DNA of 64,000 nucleotides, from assembly GCA_905250115.1 (NCBI GenBank), contig CAJNOI010000211.1, forward strand, positions 1 through 64,000, given 5' to 3'. Positions 11,353 through 22,154 of the stretch are shown here, one piece after another. Position 1 is the first letter of the stretch; every line of letters starts with the position of its first letter. This DNA is from Adineta steineri. Taxonomy: Eukaryota; Rotifera; Eurotatoria; Adinetida; Adinetidae. The notes below the pieces were generated by a model. It did no database searches. It was not told the DNA's origin and worked only from the letters and a program-made list of their open reading frames with translations. Made by a program: the position numbers and the translations under genes.

Positions 11353-13515
11353 CTAGACTTTATTCAAAGGTTCATTTTTAGAAATAATATCTCCAACATA
11401 ACGAGCACCATATTTAGTCAAATGTGCTCCATCATGTGATATTAATTTACCATCACGAGTAAAAAGTGGACACGTCTTATTAAATCCATTACAAATCATT
11501 TCAATAATATTAACAAATATTGATTTATCTAGACTTTTTTCTAATAAATTATTAACATTAACAATTTCAATTCTTGGATATTGATATTGTTTAATTCTAA
11601 ATTCCGTTGATTTATTAACATATAATCCTAGATTTATTTTTCCAAAATGTTTCGAACCAATAACAAATATTTTCTGATCTTGAGGGTGGGTGTGGGTGTG
11701 GGTGTGGCTGTCGATCTAAACAACGTACCCACACTGAGACCCACATCCACACCTACACCCACACCCACACCCACCCACACCCACAATCACACCCACAATC
11801 ACACCCACAATCACACCCACACCCTCACCCACACCCACACCTACACCTACACCCACACCCACACCCTCACACACACCCACACTCGAATTAAAGGTAAAGC
11901 ATATTTAATATCATTTGCATTTGTACATGTTTGTCTATGTTTAACTTCAATAAATTTTCTTCGATCTTCTAAACCAAGATAAATTTGACAACGTGAATAA
12001 ACAAAAGCAACTCGAATTTCATAATCAATTAAATGTTTTCCTTCTATAATAACATTATAAAAATCTTGAGCAAAACTATCACCAATAAGTACAACTCTTT
12101 TATTTAATGTTATTGTTCGATTTGAAAATGTTTTACTTTTCCGTTCTAAAGCATTAAAATTTCGTACAACATATTGCCAATTATCATATTTTTTTAAATC
12201 CGATAAATACGTATCATTGCTTTTATTCACTATCATTGATCGATTATTTGCAGTTTGAATTAAAAATATGGCAATAAACAAAGTTATCACAAAAGCTAAA
12301 CCAGACATCAAAAATATTTTCTGTCGACTAAAATATTTTTTATTCCGAAATGGTTGTTCAATAAAGAAATAACTGAATATACTAAGTGGAAAAATAGAAC
12401 TAACCACGATAATAATATTTAATGTTTGATTTGATTGTAAACGAGTAAATGCAAGTAATGGTTGATGCCAAAGATAAGCACTATATGATAAAAGACCAAT
12501 CCATCGTAATGGACGTGTACTTAATACATATCCAACTAATGTATTTTTATTTGCAAAAAGAATTATTAATGTTGCTCCACATGTTGGAATTAATGTATAA
12601 CAATTTGGAAACGGAGGAATATTATGATTATCAAAAAATAATACAGAAATGACGATCAGTAGAAGACCAAACAAGGAAAATAATTCATTTGATTTGCGAG
12701 AGAATTTTCTAATATACAAAAAGAATAGAGGTGGTGGCTTAGCATTAGAACTGAGAATAATGCATTGATTTATTTCTTAGCGAAAGTTAATTAATGCTGA
12801 ATTTTTGGAATTAATAGTAGCATTAGTGGTACTAATGCCAATTTAGTGCATAAATCGATATTAAATGTTTCCTTTACAAAAATAAACCAGTGCATTATTT
12901 TTACATTAATGCTAAGCCACCACCCCTAAAAAAGAAAGTTATTTTAATATGAAAAAGAAAATTTTACTTGTTTGTATCATTATCTTGTAAATAAAATGCA
13001 ATAAAAGCACCAAATAATAATTCCCAAATACGTCCTATAGGTAAATAAAATGATGCATAACGATATTGAGAAAACATTTGAAATTCTTTAATTAACATAT
13101 ATTGAAAATTGCCACCCCATTGACTAAGAAATAAACTCACTACTGCTGAACAAATCAAAAGAATAATTAAATAAAATTTTTTTCGAAGAAATAAATAACA
13201 TAATATTGGAAAGATAAAATAAAATTGTTCTTCTACAGCTAAACTCCATGTATGAACTAATGGATTTAATTCAGTTAAGTCATTAAAATAACCATCATCT
13301 TTCCACCAAAAATAAATATTTGAACTAAGACATATAATAGAAATTAAAGTTTCTCCAAATTCTTTTAAATTTTCAGGTAACATACAATAATAAGCAAATA
13401 TACTACTTAAAAATAATATAAAAAATAATGCTGGAAGAATACGACGACATCGACGTTCATGAAAACTTATCAATGAAAATGTTTCTTCTTCACATTCATG
13501 ATATATAACGGATGT
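11353..13515 (-). CDS. AT3/SGNH O-acyltransferase, bacterial type, 5'-truncated
   Basis: Acyltransferase-3 membrane domain followed by an SGNH domain, the layout of bacterial OafA-like enzymes that acetylate cell-surface sugars. Exon 1 (13515-12968) shows FHERRCRRILPALFF and HTWSLAVEEQFYFIFP, hallmark AT3 motifs. Exon 2 (12708-11883) has more membrane helices, HQPLL, and SGNH block I (VVLIGDSFAQDFY). Exon 3 (11673-11353) has block V (DGAHLTKYGARYV) and the stop. The intron at 12709-12967 carries a MITE. The 209-bp interval 11674-11882 is a telomere-like array that starts GT and ends AG; removing it restores frame exactly. The N-terminus is missing: coding similarity stops at TSVIYHECE, beside the motif CTCGACTGT, so the first helix and its expected catalytic histidine are absent unless an unseen upstream exon exists. 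Probably a horizontally acquired gene now disabled. Confidence 0.75.
11679..11885. repeat. Telomere-like array, G-rich then C-rich
   Basis: Begins CTTGAGGGTGGGTGTGGGTG, passes a short spacer at about 11710-11727, then runs as (CCCACA)-type repeats, including three ACCCACAATCAC units, to ACTCG at 11885. TGTGGG is the telomeric repeat reported for the bdelloid Adineta vaga. The array interrupts the acyltransferase gene and coincides with a possible GT-AG intron on the minus strand. Confidence 0.8.
12728..12926. mobile_element. MITE with TA target duplication, inside the acyltransferase intron
   Basis: The left end GAGGTGGTGGCTTAGCATTA and the inverted complement of the right end, GGGGTGGTGGCTTAGCATTA, match at 19 of 20 positions, and similarity continues inward (AATAATGCA(T/C)TG). 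TA flanks both sides (12726-12727 and 12927-12928), as for Tc1/mariner-type elements. It is 199 bp, non-coding, and sits within a spliced interval. Confidence 0.85.
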
Positions 13516-13518
13516 TCT

Positions 13519-14669
13519 CTCGACTGTAGTGAGGGTTGTATGAAATAAAATAGTTTGTCTGTTTGTTTGTGGCAGGTCAAAGGTCAAAAAAACAAAAAAA
13601 ACATCTACTTCCAAAATATACCAGCGCAGGTCTAATACAGCGAGTCCGGGTGAAATAGGGTAAGGGTGGGTGAAATAGGTCAAAAGTGGGTATTTTGGGT
13701 GGAAGTGGGTCAAATGGGTCAAACGTGGGTATTTTGGGTGAAATGGGTCAAACGTGGGTATTTTGGGTGGAAGTGGGTGAAATGGGTCAAAAGTGGGTGA
13801 AATGGGTCATAACTAGGTGGGATGGGTGAAATAGGGCAGAAGTGAGTTGAATGGTTGAAATAGGTCAGAGGTGGGTGGAACGGGTGAAATAGGTCAGAAG
13901 TAGGTGATATGGGACAGAAGTGGGTGAAATGGGTGAAATGGGTGAAATAGGTTAGAAGTGGGTGAACCTGAGTGGAAGCGGGGGAAATAAGGTAGAGGTG
14001 ATTGAAATAGGGTGAGAATGGGTGAAATAGGTTATAAGTGGGTGAAACAGGGTAGGAATGGGAGAATTAGGGTGGAATACGGTGGAACGGTGTATTTTTT
14101 GGTGGGTGAATCCGGGTGTGTAAATGAGTAGGTGTCGATTTGCTTGTTGTTTTTATTCATTACTGATATCCATATCCATAATCAGACCCAAAGCTACCCA
14201 CACCCGATCAAATATCGAGGGTCATAGTCCTGACCGAGCTGGAGTCGATAGTTGTCAGGTTGATGGTTCGGAATTTAAGATGTATAAAGTTTATGAATTG
14301 AGGCTCGAAGGTGTGTGGGTGTGACGGTGGGTATAAGTGGTGAGGGTATGTAGATGTGAGTTGGAAACTCTAGCAGTGGCAGAGGTTGTACATGCAGAAT
14401 GAGTGTGGGTGTTGGTGAGTGGGTATCAGAGTCGTGGCGGGTGTAGATGGTGAAGAGTGGTGGTGTCTGTGGGTGAGTTCATGTAAGTGCAGCAGCGAGT
14501 GAGGTTGTTGAATGAGTGCGGCTGTGAGTGGCTGGATGTCAGCGTGTGTTTTGTTCTGATTTATTAGCGGTATTTATAGTTACATCGAAATTCTCGGTCA
14601 CACCCAGTCCTACACTCTTACAGTCGAGGGTGAAGTGAGTCGAGACGGCGAACGTTACTTGTTTTATTA
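13519..14669. repeat. Repeat unit bounded by CTCGACTGT / ACAGTCGAG, copy 2, with GGGTGAAAT tandem array
   Basis: Starts CTCGACTGTAGTGAGGGT with a TTTGTCTGTTTGTTTGTGG stretch like copy 1, and ends with ACAGTCGAGGGTGA and CGTTACTTGTT. Between about 13650 and 14110 it is a degenerate tandem array of GGGTGAAAT(G/A)GGTCA-like units. From about 14300 to 14610 it becomes TGTGGG-like and GGTGTG-rich, with a short C-rich return (CACACCCAGTCC). It abuts the truncated 5' end of the acyltransferase gene. Confidence 0.6.
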
Positions 14670-14747
14670 TAGACCAAATTAAATGTATATCGAATTTTAT
14701 CTAGCGATTTAACTTTAGTTTCAATTTTTAATAGAAATGACTTTATA

Positions 14748-15025
14748 CCCAGGTCGAACAATCCGGCACGGAAACGGCCGATTCCGTGGTACTCCGGAGA
14801 TTTCACGGAAGCAGTATTCTCGTTGAACGGATCCGGTGACCAGATTTATCTGGTTTGGGCCGGACCCGACAGGAACATGTGAAAATCGACAGCCGGATGC
14901 GGTTGCCTTACTTCTCCATCGGATTCCTGGCATTTTCCGGACGGGTTCCGCCCAGAAATGGCGAGTTTCCTCAGGGATTTCACCGGAAGTTTATGAAATC
15001 CTGCTTCAGGAACTATTGTCCTGGG
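14748..15025 (+). mobile_element. GC-rich dispersed element, copy 1
   Basis: This 278-bp GC-rich segment runs from CCCAGGTCGAACAATCC to AGGAACTATTGTCCTGGG and has a second copy in the opposite orientation at 44359-44613. Shared landmarks include CGGAAACGGCCG(A/G)TTCCGTGGT, GATCCGGTGACCAGA and CTTCTCCATCGGATTCCTGGC-like text. Both ends begin CC(C)AGG, so it resembles a short inverted-repeat element. No protein is encoded. Confidence 0.6.
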
Positions 15026-15739
15026 AAATTGACATATGAATAATTTAAAATGAATATTAATTTTTTTATAATTATTTCAATATTATAGTTAACTTAGCAA
15101 AACAATATGTGTAAATTACTTTTATCTCATGTTGAAAATAAAATTTCGTGTGATGGAAAAATACACAACAACATTTATCATCAAATATGAACAAAAAAGA
15201 AGTATTTCTCTAATAAAATGAAGGTTGATAGTTACATAAAATTATTCATACTTATACCTTTAATTTTTTTCTATATGTTTTTTTTTAAATTTGATGTTTA
15301 TTACAAAATATTTCATTTAGAAAATCATTCAACAAATGATAAATGTAAAGATATAATTAGAAATTTATTTCTTGATTTTTATTATTTTTTGTTTTTCTAA
15401 ATTAATCGAAATCTTTATTTAATAAAATTCAATCAATTCTATTAGAATATGTTGATAAAAGACGAAATCAAGTTTCAAAATACTTTTTTTCAAACCGCCG
15501 TTTTAAAAATTTGCAGTTATTTATTTCATGTCTTTTTTCGATGAATATAATTAAATTTATTCAAACAACTAAAAATATATCAGATAATGCTTTCTGTTAT
15601 AACTAACCACGTGCACGACAGAATAAACAAAATTATCGAAAAGATAAAACATTTAGTTTATATTTGTAAAGATATATATACACGATAATAACATGATGTT
15701 ATATCTACTAGTAAAATGGGTATACCCATCTGAGTAAAT
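15026..15739. repeat. AT-rich stretch duplicated near 42.0 kb
   Basis: The part from about 15255 to 15600 (TATATGTTTTT..AAATTTGATGTTTATTA...) is clearly related to about 42020-42310, which precedes the 43-kb B-box locus. It is therefore upstream DNA carried along in duplication of a B-box gene segment. The hydrophobic frame here is not supported as a gene. Confidence 0.5.
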
Positions 15740-16450
15740 ATTTAGCCAGTCACGTACACTTGTGTATACATAACCGACTGGCCATGTAAACGTGTGTACA
15801 TAGTTACTTTCTCAAGTTCATATCGAAAAAAATAGATAAACAGATATTCATTTATACTGTTAACGTCTATTCAAACACATAGCGACAGCAAGCAACAAAA
15901 CATGTTTTATATGTAATAAAGACGAAACAACATTTCGTTGTGAAGGACGAATAACAAGCGGCATTGATACGGTTCATCGTTATTCACCGTAAACGACCTG
16001 AATCGGCGCCGTTTCCATTCCGGCAAAAATACATATACAATTTTGGGTTTACGGATTGCGGTCTTAACGACGGGAAACGACATTCGTTCACAGTCGTTTC
16101 ATGCCTTATACGGCGCGGAAGACGGTGCTCGGAGTGTACAGAACCGACTAGCCACGCACATGTGTTTTCATATACACACTTTGTTAAGTTTATATCTAAG
16201 AAAATAGATAAATATATATTCATTTCTATTATAAACTTTCATTAAAACAACATGGCAATGGAAATGCAAAAGCTACAATACATGTTTTACATGCAATGCA
16301 GAAGAAGAAACATTTCGTTGTGAAGGACGAATAACAAGCGGCCTTGATACGATTCATCGTTATTCACCGTAAACGACGGGAAACAACATTCGTTCACAGC
16401 CGTTTCATGCCTTGTACGGCGTGTAAGACGATGCTCGGAATCATCGACCT
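15740..16450 (+). pseudogene. Two tandem B-box gene 5' fragments
   Basis: Two copies (about 15740-16120 and 16135-16450) repeat the promoter-proximal text of the B-box genes (GAACCGACTAGCCACGC, AAGAAAATAGATAAATA) followed by the first zinc-knuckle codons (TGTTTTATATGTAATAAAGA... CATTTCGTTGTGAAGGA). At the glycine before the next cysteine the similarity stops and a GC-rich sequence begins (AATAACAAGCGGC(A/C)TTGATACG...). Copy 1 differs from copy 2 by an extra 74 bp (15998-16071) bounded by the direct repeat AACGAC. The B-box is incomplete in both, so these are dead fragments. Confidence 0.6.
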
Positions 16451-18370
16451 AGGTATATGGTGAAGGATATGGATCCGATCAATTCATGAAACCGTCTAGT
16501 TTATATTCCGACGAAGAAGGAAGTCTTAATGTTTCGGATGGTTTAAAAAACCAAGTTCAAAAATTTCAAACAATTTTTTTATAAAATGTTTATATTTTTG
16601 GTAAAAAAAATGTTTTTTTGTTAAATAAAAAAAAGAAAAATAAAAGAAAAATCTTTTTAGTTTTTTTCATCAAAATTGAATTAAATTTGATAACTTTGGT
16701 GAAGACATCGAAAAAAATAAATGTTCAGTTCTCTTGTTTTAAGTTTATATAAGACAACAATCTTATTTCCTTAGAAGCGATTAAATAACTTATAGATTAT
16801 ACATGAATTTTAGTTCATTCTTTGTCTTATAATCTTTTCAGTTTATCAATATTCTCAAGTTTTTCATTCGTAACAACTCATTATTTGATCTCATAGAACG
16901 ATTTTAGTAGCTTGAGACCACTATCATCAGATATCCAAATAATAATTTCATCTATAAAAAGCTGATGTATCACTTTGTTAGTTTCAATATATCACAAGTA
17001 CCACGTTTCGCAATCTCAAAAGTTTTGTTATAACTAGTACGAGTAGGGATCTTCGTTACACAGATCGTTTTAAATCTCTTGACAATAGTGCCATGGGTAT
17101 GGGGTTATTCAGTATTCACAACCACCATACCTGCAAGAGTAATAAAAAACAAAGGAATAGAATTTTATTGATATTTTGAGAAAAATGTAAAAACAATTGT
17201 CTGTTAAAACCATTTTGAGGGTGTGGGTAATGAATGAGAAGAATACACACCAGCACCGTTTTCTTATTTGTATAGTTTTAATTAAGAAAATAAATATATG
17301 TTCAATGTACATGACTGAACAAAAGAAAGAATATTATTACATATACATATATGATTGAATAAAGAAAAATAAATAATAAAGATTTTTCTTTACTTTCAAT
17401 AGAACGAATTTAATATGAAATAAATATTATTTATAATAGGAAGGATTCTTTGTTGAAATTCTTCAACATATTTTCGACGATTTAATAAATAAAACGATAT
17501 TTTTTATCATTTCATAATCTATCTACTGAATTTTTGTTGAATTCTTAACATCTAAAATTGATTAATGATCAATTTGTATTGATTTTATATATCGAATTGT
17601 TTGATCGGAATATATCACATAACTTATTCTCTGAAGATCCTCGTATTTTATTTTTTTTCTTCTGTTGTTATTCATACGGACTTATAAGTATTTCTTTCTT
17701 TGAATATTTATAATCTTAAGAAACGTGATTTTCATCGAATCTTTCTCATCAAATCGATATTGATAGGACTTAAATTTTTTTATTAATTCTCACATATGAA
17801 TATTTTTATAAAAAATCATATTTTATTTTTGAAACAATTTGTTAAATTTTCAAAGATTCTCTTTAGATAATATTTGTATAAAAATAATATTGAACAAATT
17901 TTGTTGTTGCATTTTAAAAATCTGATTCTGATTTTAATATATCATATTATTCTTTGTTCAGTAATAAATAAAAATAAATTTATCGGTATTCTTTTAATTT
18001 AAACAATTAAATTGATTTTTCTTAAATATTCATGATTATTATGATATTTAATCATTAAAAATATTTTATTTAATCTTTTTATAAATAAAATAAATTTAAT
18101 TTTTGTATTTCTCATAAAAATATTTTTCATTTAAAAATTCTAAAAAGTTTATTGAAACAAACATTCAATTTTCACATATGAATCTATACTGAGATATATA
18201 AAAATAAGTTTTGGACAATATCCGTTTATATACAATACTTGCGTTTTTATGATTAAATCTGGTCTTATTTAGTTATTTATTTCGATATCGTTATTCTTTT
18301 GTGAAACACGATCTAAAAGGAGTGTTGAAGTGTTTAAGAGCAGAAAACTAACCACGCCCCCTCCCCCCCA
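16451..18370. other. AT-rich intergenic, no gene seen
   Basis: About 1.9 kb of mostly AT-rich sequence. The only structured item is a partial telomere-like palindrome at 17214-17258. No exon recognised. Confidence 0.5.
17214..17258. repeat. Telomere-like palindromic unit (partial)
   Basis: TTGAGGGTGTGGGTAATGAA, then after a spacer ACACACCAGCACC. The G-rich arm is clear and the C-rich arm degenerate. Confidence 0.5.
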
Positions 18371-18480
18371 CAGACCGTGACCGACACGTCGAAAGACCAT
18401 CACAGACCGTGACCGACACGTCGAAAGACCATCACAGACCGTTACCGACAAAGCATCGTAGAACGTGATCGACAGGTCCA
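18371..18480. repeat. 32-bp tandem repeat
   Basis: CAGACCGTGACCGACACGTC begins at 18371 and 18403, and a variant at 18435, so the period is 32 bp; a fourth, shorter and degenerate unit follows. A run of C immediately precedes it. Confidence 0.8.
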
Positions 18481-18764
18481 CAATGACTATCAGGAACTTT
18501 GACAGATGTAACGGTGAAACAACATTAATTACAATAGGTACGCTTCAAAGTCATAAATGTAAGCTATGTTCCCCATAAGCAACAGCAGTTACATCGTGTT
18601 TCACATTTTTAATCCCTAAGGGATTGCGCTGAAAGCTTTTTCAATTAAATCATTTCTATTTATCAATATTTTTAATTTTGAAAGAGCTTCTTTTGTTGAA
18701 AAATTCATTTGATATTTTCAATTTCATCAATTCAGAAAACGAAATTACTGAAGATTTACATTTA

Positions 18765-19397
18765 CGAGGGAACCTCACCAAGTGATACCCTCCGTTTGAC
18801 CTCATATTCTGCCCATATGTAAGGCTCATATAGTAGATGAAAACCCCAAAAGGGTTCGTGCCATTGCCCACTTGCTGTTGAGATATTGTGTTTCTAAGGT
18901 ATTGAGATAACCTAATGCCGTGGTCACCCTCAGGGAAGTGCGAAAAGCTAATGTTGGAGTTTTGACGTGAAACTTTGTATAGAATGAGGTCTTACTGAGA
19001 GTAGTTTACTGTGAGAGTTTCAGTTTTCCTGAATATTCATAAATCTAAAAAGGAATGTCATATGATAGCTCTTGTGAGCGATAGCAAGTGACATTATATT
19101 TTCATAGCCATATCTCTGAATAGAAACAAGGAGTAAGTCTAACACTTTCATAGTAAACTACTCTCAGTCAGATCGCATTCTATACAAAGTTTCACGTCAA
19201 AACTCCAACATTAGCTTTTCGCACTTCCCTGAGGGTGACCACGGCATTAAGTTATCTCAGTACCTTAGAAACACAATATCTCAACAGCAAGCGGGCAATG
19301 ACACGAACCCTTTTGGGGTTTTCATCTACTATAGGAGCCTTACATATGGGCAGAATATGAGGTCAAACGGAGGGTATCACTTGGTGAGGTTCCCTCG
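18765..19397. mobile_element. Foldback transposon with about 260-bp inverted arms and TTA duplication
   Basis: The left arm (about 18765-19028, starting CGAGGGAACCTCACCAAGTG) is repeated in reverse complement as the right arm (about 19140-19397, ending GAGGTTCCCTCG), with only scattered differences. TTA flanks both outer ends (18762-18764 and 19398-19400), matching the three-base TWA target of PIF/Harbinger elements. The roughly 110-bp centre holds a smaller palindrome (AATGTCATATGATAGC... AGCAAGTGACATT). No transposase is encoded, so it would move only with help from elsewhere. The superfamily assignment rests on the TTA alone. Confidence 0.85.
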
Positions 19398-19400
19398 TTA

Positions 19401-20610
19401 GTTGAAACTATTTCCATCTTTCCAAAAACCTTATTTTTCTTCATTTTCTTTACTTTGTATTTTTTAATTTTGTTTCATTATGAAACACCAAAAATTCATT
19501 TGATCAAAAATAAAAATGTGTTTTTTTGTTATTTTTCTTCTTTTTTTTCACTTGAAATGTTTTGTCACATTTCTTTTTTAAATCAAATATACAGTTGGAA
19601 AGAAATGCACGAAACATAAAGTGTTATTCTTTTACAAAACAGTCAAAAGAATTTTTTCACTGGAAAAGAAATTCAAAGTGAGACATACGAATCAATTCTT
19701 ATTTTATATCGAAATAATTTTACAAAACATCAGGAGTTTAGAAATTCGATTATTTGAAATAGTTTTGTTTTGGTAAGTTTTTTTTTTGAAATAGAATGAA
19801 AAATGAGCATAGAGAATATCATAGGACAACTATCTTTAGAATGAAGATGAAAATAGACGAAAGTGAGGACATAGCTAAAGAATAGATAGACATGCAATCG
19901 TACTCATCCTTTCACATTGAGTGTCCTCACTCATGTTGACATTTGCACTCAAGTCGAACTTTCAATAAACTTTGATTTGATTGAAAAAATTCTATAGATT
20001 CAACAGTAGAATAGTTTCTCCTAAATTTATATATGTACTTACATCTATTATATGGATGAGATAATAATGTATTTCTTTAACAAGATCTCAAGACTAAAAT
20101 TTCTTTTTTATAAGATTATGTTTCGATATTATTTCAATGTGAAAGTGTTTTGTTGCAGCATTGTGTCTGTCAGAACGCTGAATGAGAATTTGTTTTAAAT
20201 TTGAGAAATGTTTTTTTTGAAATAATATAGATAATAGAGATAGACTACCAATTTATATCAATAGATAGTAATCATGTATCGATCCTGAACTAAAGTTTGG
20301 GTGAAGATTTGAGATTTTTATGAGAATTCAATTCTTTTCATTCAATTGTTACAAAAGACTCGTGATGAATATCACGAATTTATGACTGAAAAACAATCGT
20401 GATCGGAACAAATCGATCTTATCTATAAGAATTTATCTCAAATAAGTAACTCATTATAAATTGAGATGGTTACAAAAGCAGATGGTTAGAACGTTGTTAT
20501 TTTATTTCACCAATACCCACACCCACCCTTATATTTTCATTGTTTATTTTAGATTTCATTCAACATATATTTTATTCTTTTATACAAATATAACAGAACA
20601 CAGCAGTGTA
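19401..20610. other. Intergenic upstream of the ADP-ribosyltransferase
   Basis: AT-rich sequence without a recognised gene. A half-unit of telomere-like text (ACCCACACCCACCC) occurs at 20516-20529. An acceptor-like TATAACAG at 20589-20596, just before the start codon of the next gene, suggests a leader intron or trans-splice site. Confidence 0.4.
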
Positions 20611-21378
20611 ATGAATTGCTTTAGTGATATCGACTGTTCATTTAAGAAATTAACACCTGTTTATGGATTTCATGTTGCAAAACTTGTTCCAATTGAAGAA
20701 GCATTACAATCAGTTGAATCTCAAATTGATGAATTACCATATTTTATTAAAATAGCTAAAAAACATTGTCATTATCCATCAGAACATGGTTTAACACATG
20801 ATGAATCAGCATCAATATATATTTATACAATGGAATGGGGTGAACAAACTTTATATCGTGTTTTAAATAAAACTTTAAGAAATGAAAATAGGGATTTATT
20901 AAAAGTATGGTTTGCTTATATAAAACTACTTGATACAGCATTAAATAAATTACCAACTGTAAAAGAGGTTGTATGGAGAGGTATTACTGCAGATGTTGGG
21001 AAAACTTTTCATGAAAATGACAAAATAACATGGTGGAGTATTAATTCATGTTCATCAAAAGTCAATGTTATCAAAGGATTCCTTGGAAATAAAAGTAATT
21101 CTACAATGTTTTTAATTGAAGCATTGAATGGAAAAAAAGTATCTGGTTATACACAATTTGAAAGTGAAGATGAAATCATTTTAAAAATGGGAACAGAATT
21201 TCGTGTAAAAAGTAATGCATTAGATCATCCAAATGGATTATATGTCGTTCATTTAATTGAAATTGATGATGATTATAATCATACAACATTGGCATCATCA
21301 ATCAATCAAATGAAATTAACAACAAATCAGAAAAGTTCAAGTAAGTTTATTTCAATTTCAATTTTCATTCAAAACTGA
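20611..21378 (+). CDS. Arginine-specific mono-ADP-ribosyltransferase (ART family)
   Basis: The protein carries the R-S-E signature of arginine ADP-ribosyltransferases: VVWRGI (NAD-binding arginine), WWSINSCSS (S-x-S strand) and ESEDEIILKMGTEFRV, which contains the E-x-E catalytic pair (EDE). Such enzymes transfer ADP-ribose from NAD to arginine on proteins; the family is greatly expanded in bdelloids and the target here is unknown. I start at the ATG at 20611 because the upstream frame runs through telomere-like repeat and a probable acceptor. No signal peptide follows this start, so the product looks cytosolic. The frame ends at TGA 21376-21378, or is spliced at a good donor (GTAAGT at 21341); both leave the catalytic core whole (about 243-255 residues). 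The next gene, a ubiquitin-like/GTPase fusion, lies 0.8 kb downstream on the same strand. Confidence 0.85.
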   Translation: MNCFSDIDCSFKKLTPVYGFHVAKLVPIEEALQSVESQIDELPYFIKIAKKHCHYPSEHGLTHDESASIYIYTMEWGEQTLYRVLNKTLRNENRDLLKVWFAYIKLLDTALNKLPTVKEVVWRGITADVGKTFHENDKITWWSINSCSSKVNVIKGFLGNKSNSTMFLIEALNGKKVSGYTQFESEDEIILKMGTEFRVKSNALDHPNGLYVVHLIEIDDDYNHTTLASSINQMKLTTNQKSSSKFISISIFIQN

Positions 21379-21817
21379 AACGTTTTGTGTGAATTGAGAA
21401 AATGAATCTTTTTTTACTTTTTCATCGATATAAACAAACTTGTGGAATACTTTGTCCAGTTTTTGTTAAAAATAGATAATATCGCTTTTTCATTCGATTT
21501 AAATTAGTTTATTTCACTAAAATTTTTCTTACTTTTCAAGTGAAAATGAAAACTGAAAGATATGAAAGTGATGTTCACTTCTGTTATAAGATGATTCTTT
21601 TGGAATAATTATATTTATTCTCAAGAAAAATCATCAAAATGAAAGATTCTCTTTATAACACAATAGATGATGTTATGAGACTCCTATGAATCCATCAATA
21701 GATTTTCCTCTTAAAACTATTAAGATTTTTATGATACGAATATTTTAGATTTACTAAGAATTAGAGATTCTAAAAAACGCAACGCAATGAAACAATAAGT
21801 ATCATTGTAATAGTACA

Positions 21818-21851
21818 TGAGGGTGTGAGTGAACATTTTCACCCACACTCG
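21818..21851. repeat. Telomere-like palindromic unit
   Basis: TGAGGGTGTGAGTGAA, a short loop, then TTCACCCACACTCG: an almost perfect hairpin with the G-rich arm first. Confidence 0.75.
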
Positions 21852-21885
21852 TAACTTATTTGTTTAAATAAAATTCGTTTATTAA

Positions 21886-22040
21886 TCTTGAGTGTGGTTC
21901 TTGGGGGGCAGGGTGGGTGTGAGTGAGAGTGAAAAGGATAGTACTCCCGCTCACCACACTTATATCCACACTCTTACTCACACTCTCACCCACAGCCATC
22001 CTCACACCCGAGCCGTAACCGAGCCCGAGAGTCTTGGTCA
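21886..22040. repeat. Telomere-like palindromic unit, long form
   Basis: Begins CTTGAGTGTGG, with GGGTGGGTGTGAGTGAGAGTG in the left arm (21909 onward) and CACTCTTACTCACACTCTCACCC in the right arm; the right end is GC-rich (GAGCCGTAACCGAGCCCGAG). G-rich arm first. It lies just upstream of the GTPase gene. Confidence 0.7.
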
Positions 22041-22154
22041 GGGCTCCGTACATCCCTAGATATAGTGAACATTAATGAGAAACAATATTTTCACACAGTA
22101 ATTATAGGCTATACAAAAATAACGTTTTTGATTTAAGTTCTAGTTCAAAAATCG

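Noticed and set aside
13560..13722. VDVFFVF text upstream of the acyltransferase, resembling the missing AT3 helix motif
   Set aside because: It is a translation of the GGTCAAAAAAAC repeat, which also occurs at non-genic 9452, so the likeness is chance.
15218..15400. Hydrophobic 60-codon frame
   Set aside because: AT-rich sequence naturally gives Phe/Leu/Ile frames; the related copy near 42.0 kb does not keep the frame.
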